Positions 57,779-64,000 of a DNA stretch of 64,000 nucleotides are shown piece after piece. The notes under the pieces are model-generated. The model did not search any database. It worked only from the letters and a program-made list of their open reading frames with translations, and was not told where the DNA came from. A program made the position numbers and the translations under genes. Origin of the DNA: Rhizomys pruinosus (Eukaryota > Chordata > Mammalia > Rodentia > Spalacidae); assembly GCA_009823505.1 (NCBI GenBank), contig VZQC01006876.1, positions 4,300,787 through 4,364,786 on the forward strand, in the 5' to 3' direction. Position 1 is the stretch's first letter, and each line of letters begins with the position of its first letter.

Positions 57779-57922
57779 CACTTCTTTTAGATGGGGCTCT
57801 CACTATGTAGCTCTCGTTGGTCTAGAACTTTCAGTGAAGACCAGCCTGGCCTTGAGCTCATAGAGATTCACCTACCTCTGTCTCCTCAGTGCTGGGATAA
57901 ATACATGCACTACCATGGTTAG
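57779..57922 (-). mobile_element. B1 SINE, old
   Basis: Minus-strand diverged B1 (gatggggctctcactatgtag ... cagcctggccttgagctc ... gtgctgggataaatacatgc). Only 15 bp separate it from the opposite-strand B1 upstream. Confidence 0.82.
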
Positions 57923-59835
57923 TTTATAGAACTACCTAATTCCAGTTATGACTTGCTTACCTACCTAAGAGATACATTCTTCAAAACCATTGCATTGGGG
58001 ATTAAATTTCATATAAACCTGTGAGGGGACAAAGCCATTCAAACTGTAGCTATAGGCAAAATCTTCTTGAATATGGTAAATAGAAATAATATTCAAAAGT
58101 AAATTTAATATTGATACATGTGCCCAAACATGGGTGAGTTCCATAAACATCATGGTGAGAGAAAGAAGCCAGATGAACGTGCATGTGAATTAAAATAGTC
58201 AAAACCAGTATCCAGTGAGAGATTGCAGTAGTAGCTTCTGTGAGTGGAGTTTATATTGATACAGGTCTGTCTGCATTGAGTTTGCTTATTTGTCAGTTCA
58301 TCAAACTGTAACACTAAACCCCAGAACATTTCAATGTCTATAAGTTTTACTTCAACTCAAGAAAAGCTTATAAATTAAAAGTAAGTTTACCAAAGACTGT
58401 AGCAAAAATGTGAATATAATCTTTCTTGAACTTTTACATTCTTTTTATTTTAGTTATTTCAAGAAATAATTATATTGAAGAGTATAGGCATATGAATGAA
58501 TTACTGTTCAAAACCCCTAGTCAAGGGGTTAAGAAATGGCTTAGAGGTTAAGAAATCCATTCAGAGAGGACAGCAGTATAAAATGGAATCTGTATACAAT
58601 ACTATTTTTTGAAGTTATAATAAAAGGCAACAAAATATTTTTAAAAATAAGTGCATTTATATGAGTTATTTAATAGTTAAAAATTCAATAACAAATCATG
58701 AAGAAATACTACTAATAAATTAACATTATTGAATAATGCAGAATATAGAATGGTTTAAGCAGCCTTATTTCAGCCACATAAATAGTATGTTGATGACTCT
58801 GCAGGAATATGTACACCATATTAATAATGGTAATTTCTGGATTGTATATGGCTGTTATTATTTTTAAATTTTCTGTGTTTATACTTTCATTGTCTGAAAT
58901 AAATTAAGAGAGATATAGAGTTTTATAGTAAATGAAAAGTAACATGACACATCTCTGAGCTTGCTTTCTTTGGTCTTCTGTAGCTGCTTAACTCCAAGTC
59001 ATCTATTGAAGCCCAAGAGAAACCCACAGAGCCTCCTTGGAAACCAACTGCTCGGTTGCTGCCAGGAGTGGATACTGTATGAGATTTTCTTCTTCCGGAT
59101 AAAACCAGCCCTTCCATCTCCCTCTGAATTCATCATCTCTCTTCTCCATCCTGCTCCAATTCTGCTAGTCTGTGAACCATGAAGACTGCCTCTCCTCAGG
59201 AGATGCTAGCAAACACTGGTATCACTGATGTCCATGCCAGCCTGGAAATGCATTTAATTTGGCTCCATTTCCTAGTCTGCAAACTTGCTTTAATCAAAAT
59301 TGGAATCAGAGTGATAAGAAGTCAGGTACATCTCAGCCCCACTGTTTGATATTTTACTAAAATTAACTGAGCTCAGGATCCTGTAAGAGATCACTCCATA
59401 CTGGAAGTGTTTGCGGGCATGGGACTCACTGATTTACTGTAGAAAAACAATTTTTGACAGCATATCGGTTAATGAAAACCAGAGCAATGAATAATTGCAT
59501 ATAGGAAGAGTTGCAGGACAGTGAACAGAGAGATGTCTGAAATCTTGCCATGGTGTTTTATTTTATTTACCCAAAAGAAAATCCAATGGTTGCTACAGGA
59601 CAGTGCACATAAAATAAGGTTGCAATGGGAATCTCCTCTGGAAAATACCGCCTCACTTGCTTTGCTGATAGTCAAGTTCACAGTAGAAATACATTCAATT
59701 CCACATAGTAATAGTGCTTTAATAACAGATGAAAATATGTTTTATGGTGTGTGTTGATAACTAAGTGCTTATCCTATATATAGAAATTCAAATAATTGGA
59801 ATTTCTCATGGCCAGCATCCAGTTGAAACCACTGG
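57923..59835. other. No recognisable feature, 1.9 kb
   Basis: AT-rich, apparently unique or very old. The frames at 58923/58961 and 59469/59521 are mutual shadows without domains. Confidence 0.4.
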
Positions 59836-59840
59836 AGAAA

Positions 59841-59970
59841 ACCTTGATATAGAAGGTTAAAATCAATAGAGTGTGTTTTGGTTATTTTTCAGAAGATGTC
59901 TGCTCTATGTTTAATATACTATATTTGTATCATGGGCTCGGGTTCCTGTAAATCTGAGGTCTCTCTTTCT
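59841..59970. repeat. 130-bp direct repeat, copy A
   Basis: Runs from accttgatatagaagg to ggtctctctttct. It recurs at 60278-60405 in the same orientation with roughly 10-15% differences by eye. Copy A sits in undisturbed flanking sequence and is the likely source. Confidence 0.88.
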
Positions 59971-60235
59971 TGAATGAATGAGGAGATAAGCAATTGAATT
60001 TGAAAGACACTTTATGCAACAGAAAAGCAATTTTGTTCCTGGTTATCAGAGGGCAAGAAGGGAGCTAGCAATTGAATGCAAAATATTTTTTAACCCTTGA
60101 GATTCTGGTTTGTTTTGAGTCCACTTGAGATATTTTTTCAATCCATCTCAGCTAATGTATTACATACAATGGAGTATTTTGTTGAAATTTTTAATGTGTT
60201 TGAAATGCTTATATTTTATTCTTTTTCATATTTTA

Positions 60236-60513
60236 TTATTCTTATTTTATGGGTATTAGTGTATTGCCTGGATGTATACCTTGATACAGAAGGTTAAGAT
60301 CAATAGAGAGGGTTTGGGTTATTTTTCAGAATAGGTTTGCTCTATGTTTAACACTCTATTTGCATCATGGGCTCTGGCTCCTCTATATCTGAGGCCTCTC
60401 TTTCTAAATGCACCTGTATCATGCAACGGCCACAGCATGCAGGTCAGAAGAGAGTGTAGGAACCCATGGAACTGGAGTTACAGATGTTTGTTAGCTTTCA
60501 CGTGGTGGAGAGA
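60236..60513 (-). mobile_element. B2 SINE interrupted by a duplication
   Basis: The tail-side part of a minus-strand B2 (tattcttattttatgggtat ... attgcctggatgtata, 60236-60277) and the rest (gcacctgtatcatgcaacgg ... gtaggaacccatggaactgg ... cacgtggtgg, 60409-60513) are separated by 60278-60405, the second copy of a local 130-bp repeat. The head side is missing. Confidence 0.75.
60278..60405. repeat. 130-bp direct repeat, copy B
   Basis: Duplicate of 59841-59970, lying 437 bp downstream and inserted inside a minus-strand B2. No target-site duplication or A tail was seen around it, so it does not look like retrotransposition. Confidence 0.85.
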
Positions 60514-60524
60514 GATCAAAGGGG

Positions 60525-60648
60525 ACACTTGACATCATCTTCTGACCTCCGTAGGCATCCGAGCAAACTTGTACATGATCACCCACCACTGGTGTGCCTA
60601 TACCTATGTGAACATACGTATGCACACACACACACACACACACACGCA

Positions 60649-60681
<33 letters not shown>

Positions 60682-60705
60682 TCTCTCTATATGCATGCAC
60701 ACACA
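60525..60705 (+). mobile_element. B3-like SINE tail with (CA)n
   Basis: tcatcttctgacctccgtagg and catgatcacccaccactgg lead into (CA)n/(TA) simple repeat at 60619-60690. The SINE head is not seen. Frames over the CA tract are artefacts. Confidence 0.55.
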
Positions 60706-60719
60706 CCAAAAATATGACT

Positions 60720-61057
60720 TACAAAGTACTTGTTTTAATCAATGAGTCCTGAATCTTTAAGAGTAATAGTTCTTATCGGCTATTCACAAATATATTTGTC
60801 TTTCCTTTTTCATCCAACATTTCTCACAATCATAACATGCCAAATCATGGTATGCTTGATATCAATTTATAACCCAGTTCTGTTCATCCGGGCTCTAAGA
60901 GAGGCTTCTCTGCCTTCTAGTGATGTCCTGTGGGATTCCCCTTATGACGAATCACCATTGGCCTTTGCGATCCATAGTATGCAGGAGAAGAGATGGTGAA
61001 TGAGCACTGAGGCCCAATCATGTAAAAGTTCACCACCAAGGACAATAGAACACCTTG
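60720..61057. other. No recognisable feature
   Basis: Apparently unique. An 85-codon frame at 60742 has no domain. Confidence 0.4.
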
Positions 61058-61370
61058 TTCTTGGGGATGGGGAGATGTCTTGGTGGGAAAGAAGATTTTC
61101 TGGGAAAGCACGAGGACCTGAGTTCAAATCTCCAGCACTCATGTAAAAGCTGGGCATGGCCTGTAACCACAGCACTGAGGGTGAGCGTAGCCACTAGAGG
61201 ATCCCTGGAGCTTGCCGGCTGACCACTCAGCAAATAAACTGGGAAGCTATGGCTTCAATGAGACCCTTTATTGGAACCAAATAAGGCAAAGAGGAATGGG
61301 AGGAAGACACTTGATATCCTGTTCCAACTTCCATACACCTCTCCACTGCACATGAACACAAATCTCTGTT
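61058..61370 (+). mobile_element. B3-type SINE
   Basis: Head ttggggatggggagatgtc, B box gagttcaaatctccagcac, then atgtaaaagctgggcatgg and a tail with cttccatacacctctcc. Same type as 32975-33300. Overlapping minus frames are SINE-derived. Confidence 0.65.
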
Positions 61371-61820
61371 CTTTTGTATTATTCATTAAATTCTGAGGAC
61401 ATTATCCCCTGTGGAAAGTTCCATATGATCCTGAACAGAGGGGCTCCTGATAACAACAAGGACCAACTTACCAACCATGAGAGTGAGGCAGCTTGGACAT
61501 GGATCCTTCAGCTCTTGTCAAACTTACTAGTAACTGTAGTTTTGGCCAAATGCTGTCCATAAATTCATGAAAGACCCTGAAACAGAACAGATTGCTGAGC
61601 TAACTCAAATTCAGATTCCTGATCCTCAGAAACTTTAGAGAGATAACAAATGTACAGCTCTTCCATATTGCTAAGTGGTCAAGTAATTTACATGTAACAG
61701 AAACTGACTTAGTACTGGAGTCTATAAAGTACTAAAACTTAAATTTTACTTGAGTAAAATAGAGTAACTTTGGTAATTGCATACAGTAGTATACCAATGT
61801 ATTATATTTTATTTGCTTTT
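61371..61820. other. No recognisable feature
   Basis: Apparently unique, AT-rich. Confidence 0.4.
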
Positions 61821-61824
61821 ATTT

Positions 61825-61914
61825 ATTTATTTTTTTGGCAGTACCATGGATTGAACCTAGGACCTCATGCATGCTAGGCAAGCACTCTGCCACTGAGCTA
61901 CAGTTACAGCCTTG
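61825..61914 (-). mobile_element. ID-type SINE
   Basis: Minus strand: gtaccatggattgaacctagg ... gctaggcaagcactctgcc ... actgagctaca, the ID/BC1-type tRNA-Ala-like body, with its A tail as a plus-strand T run. Confidence 0.8.
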
Positions 61915-63555
61915 TTCCAAGGCATTTTAAAGTTAATTTCTTTATTAACTACTTTTTTCTTTTAACAAATGAAATTACTGCTTTTGGTATATTGGTTGCT
62001 AAGGCCCAAATCCTGAATCATTTGTTGCTGGAATAAACCTGTCTATAAATTTGTGCAAATAGAATTGCGACTGAATTTTAATAAACTTTATGTGAGATTA
62101 TGGCTCCAGGAGCCACTACAGATAACAAGTTGTGGGATAGAGTATATCTTCTTTGAAGTGGCTTTATCACTGGACAAGCTGTGAACTACAAATATGGCGT
62201 TTGGCTTACTTAGAGGGGCTAAGAGCAAAGCTAAGCCCGCAGTGAGATTCCCACAATGCTGGAATTCCCCTGATGCTCACTGGAACACACGTGGAACTCT
62301 GGGACTCTGGGACACCACTGAGATATCTAAAAGCCCACCATGTGGGGCTGGGGCTCTCTTGCCATTTCACCATCATGGGTGTAGGGCACAGAATTCATGC
62401 CAGGACTCCAGTCGACTATGTTGGGAAAGGAAAACCACTTCTCAGCTAGTGAAGGTATGCTTTCCTCCATCAATTTGTAGGGAGCAAGCATTAACAAATT
62501 CTCTAGTCTTTCCTGAAACTAAGATTGTAGAGTTAGCTCCTTGCTTTGCCTTGTATCCGGGGAACTGATAACAACAGAGTCAGGGAAAGACGCTATGTGT
62601 GTGGGCACCCATCTGGGAAGAAAATTCTTTGCAACATGAGTGTTGACTGGGTGGTGGGAATCCAGACATAGGAGATAAAGAAAGAGGAGCAAGAATGAGA
62701 AAATTTTCTAGGACTATTTATATGGGGGGGGGCAATGAGAAGTGTCTGCTTCCCACATTAGACTCTCCACACCCAGAAAAGATTTTCCTGCATTAAAATG
62801 TTTATCTCTCAACTTTAGAATACATGGAAAAATAAGTAATACACAATACTTTTCTCTCCATGTCTCTGCTGTCCCTTGTCTCCTCCTGTCCCACTGTGCT
62901 TCTGTGACTCTGTCTGTCCCTCTGTCTTTGTCTCTTGCTAACACATAGTAGCCAATGGAGTGAATATTAGGGACACTTTACTATATGCAGTCCATTCTGC
63001 TGTGAATTCCACTTAATAGAAAACAGATTTTATTTCCTGGCTGTTGAATGCTAAGACCCTGAGAAGAATCTCTAGAGAAAGACTCTTTAATCATCTCCCC
63101 TGGACCTACCTCCATTTTTCAGTTAGATGCATGCATTCTTCTCACTTTAGGAAACTATCTGTTTGAGGTTTGTCTTGGAGCACATGAATAGTCCTTCCAT
63201 GGGATTTTGTTTCCAGTGTTTTCTTTCTGTTGTTCAGTTGGTTCTTTCTTCCCAGTATTCCCTATTGGAACTATCTGTTGTCTACTATCGTTCCCTAATT
63301 ACTGGTTAGAATTCCTCCTCCTAAATTTTCTGTTGCCTATTTAATTCTTTGAAGTAAACTCTATTAGTAAGACAGGCCCTCTTACTTTAAAGCAGAGCAG
63401 TGGTGTGGACAAAGAGTGGCAGAGTCCATTTTGATGCCTGTTTCCCATAGACACTGAGGCCCCACAAGCTGGCTTCATTTCCTGATCCTCCAGCACCATG
63501 GCTTTCATTGTGCAGAGAGCTCTTAGCTGACCCTTTATGAGTCCCAGGAGCTAAC
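61915..63555. other. No recognisable feature, 1.6 kb
   Basis: The 124-codon plus frame at 62194-62568 starts with a plausible ATG but has no known domain, no splice support and lies in ordinary AT-rich DNA. I do not call it a gene. Overlapping frames near 62714-62948 run through a C/T-rich stretch. Confidence 0.4.
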
Positions 63556-63559
63556 AATA

Positions 63560-63940
63560 TCTGGCTGCGTTAGGCTTTTTGTGGGTGCAATAAAATACCT
63601 AACATAAAGGAATTAGAAGGGAGCCTTCCATTTCTCAGTAAGGGTTTTGTGGTTTCAGTCCACAGCCTTTGGTTCTATTGATTCTGGGACTGTGGTGAGG
63701 GTGAGCTAGAAGCCCGTAGAAGCAGAGGTTACATAGTCCCATGGTGGAGAGACAGCAGGGAGAGCAACTGGCCCTGGGGTCCGGGCATAATCTTCAAAGG
63801 TACAGCCCCGGTGACCTCCCTCCAGGTGGGAACTTCCTAAAGTTTCCACCACTTCTCTAATTAACACCACCAACCAGGGCCAAACATGTGCCATATGACT
63901 GTACAGCGGGGATTTTATATGCAGACCATAGCACCGGCCA
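63560..63940 (-). mobile_element. Old interspersed repeat (URR1-like)
   Basis: gcaataaaatacctaacataaagg, gtttcagtccacagcc and tcccatggtggagag occur in the order seen in minus-strand rodent URR1-type elements, but the typical aagttgaca end is absent. Assignment uncertain. Confidence 0.35.
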
Positions 63941-64000
63941 ATTGTAATGCGTCACGCTCGGTTTTTTTCAGGCTCAGTTGCTTAACCTGTTTTCATCAGA

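Noticed and set aside
62194..62568. 124-codon plus frame as a gene
   Set aside because: No domain, no paralogue and no evidence beyond openness. A homology search would be needed.

Overview
The window is nuclear DNA of a muroid rodent. The evidence is many tRNA-derived B2 SINEs (head with the GGGGCTGGAGAGATGG core, A-rich tail), 7SL-derived B1 SINEs, B3/B4-like SINEs, and L1 LINEs whose 5' UTR is built from tandem monomers. The B2 copies have many intact CpGs and near-perfect target-site duplications (TSDs), so that B2 subfamily was active recently. I could not decide the species. The B2 and L1 sequences do not look like the standard house-mouse subfamilies, but that is from memory.

No host protein-coding gene, exon or tRNA/rRNA gene could be supported. 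Open frames away from the L1s are short and mostly lie in SINEs or simple repeats. The window reads as intergenic or deep-intronic DNA.

Layout. 1-13.2 kb: scattered B1/B2/B3 SINEs, including a head-to-head B2 pair at 2.4-3.0 kb, serial B2+B1 insertions at 5.5-5.9 kb, and a 164-N gap at 12.8 kb beside a truncated B2. 13.2-18 kb: a short 4.5S(I)-like retrocopy and two insertions of a long L1 3'-UTR module, one of them twin-primed with a 14-bp TSD. 18-35 kb: low-density repeats, MIR remnants, a B2 foldback at 25.3 kb, an L1 chimera joined across a single N at 28239, and a 27-bp minisatellite at 30.9 kb. 35.7-43.5 kb: a full-length L1 bounded by a 14-bp TSD, with two 5' monomers, broken ORF1, ORF2 open for its last 764 codons, and an unusually long (about 2.16 kb) 3' UTR. 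43.9-47.9 kb: compound tetranucleotide repeat, B2/B1, two opposed URR1-type DNA-transposon relics and two 5'-truncated B2s with TSDs. 49.6-53.1 kb: a second L1, 5'-truncated and twin-primed. 53-64 kb: old, mostly unclassifiable sequence with a few SINEs and a 130-bp segment duplicated into the middle of a B2.

Functionally this is a record of L1-driven retrotransposition. L1 ORF2 protein (endonuclease plus reverse transcriptase) is known to mobilise B1 and B2 RNAs in trans, and the TSDs, 5' truncations, twin-priming inversions and A-rich insertion sites here are its signature. The observations most worth following are the modular long L1 3' UTR, the templated-looking 130-bp duplication inside a B2, the 4.5S(I)-like copy and the B2 foldback. 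I found no evidence of a novel multigene system.
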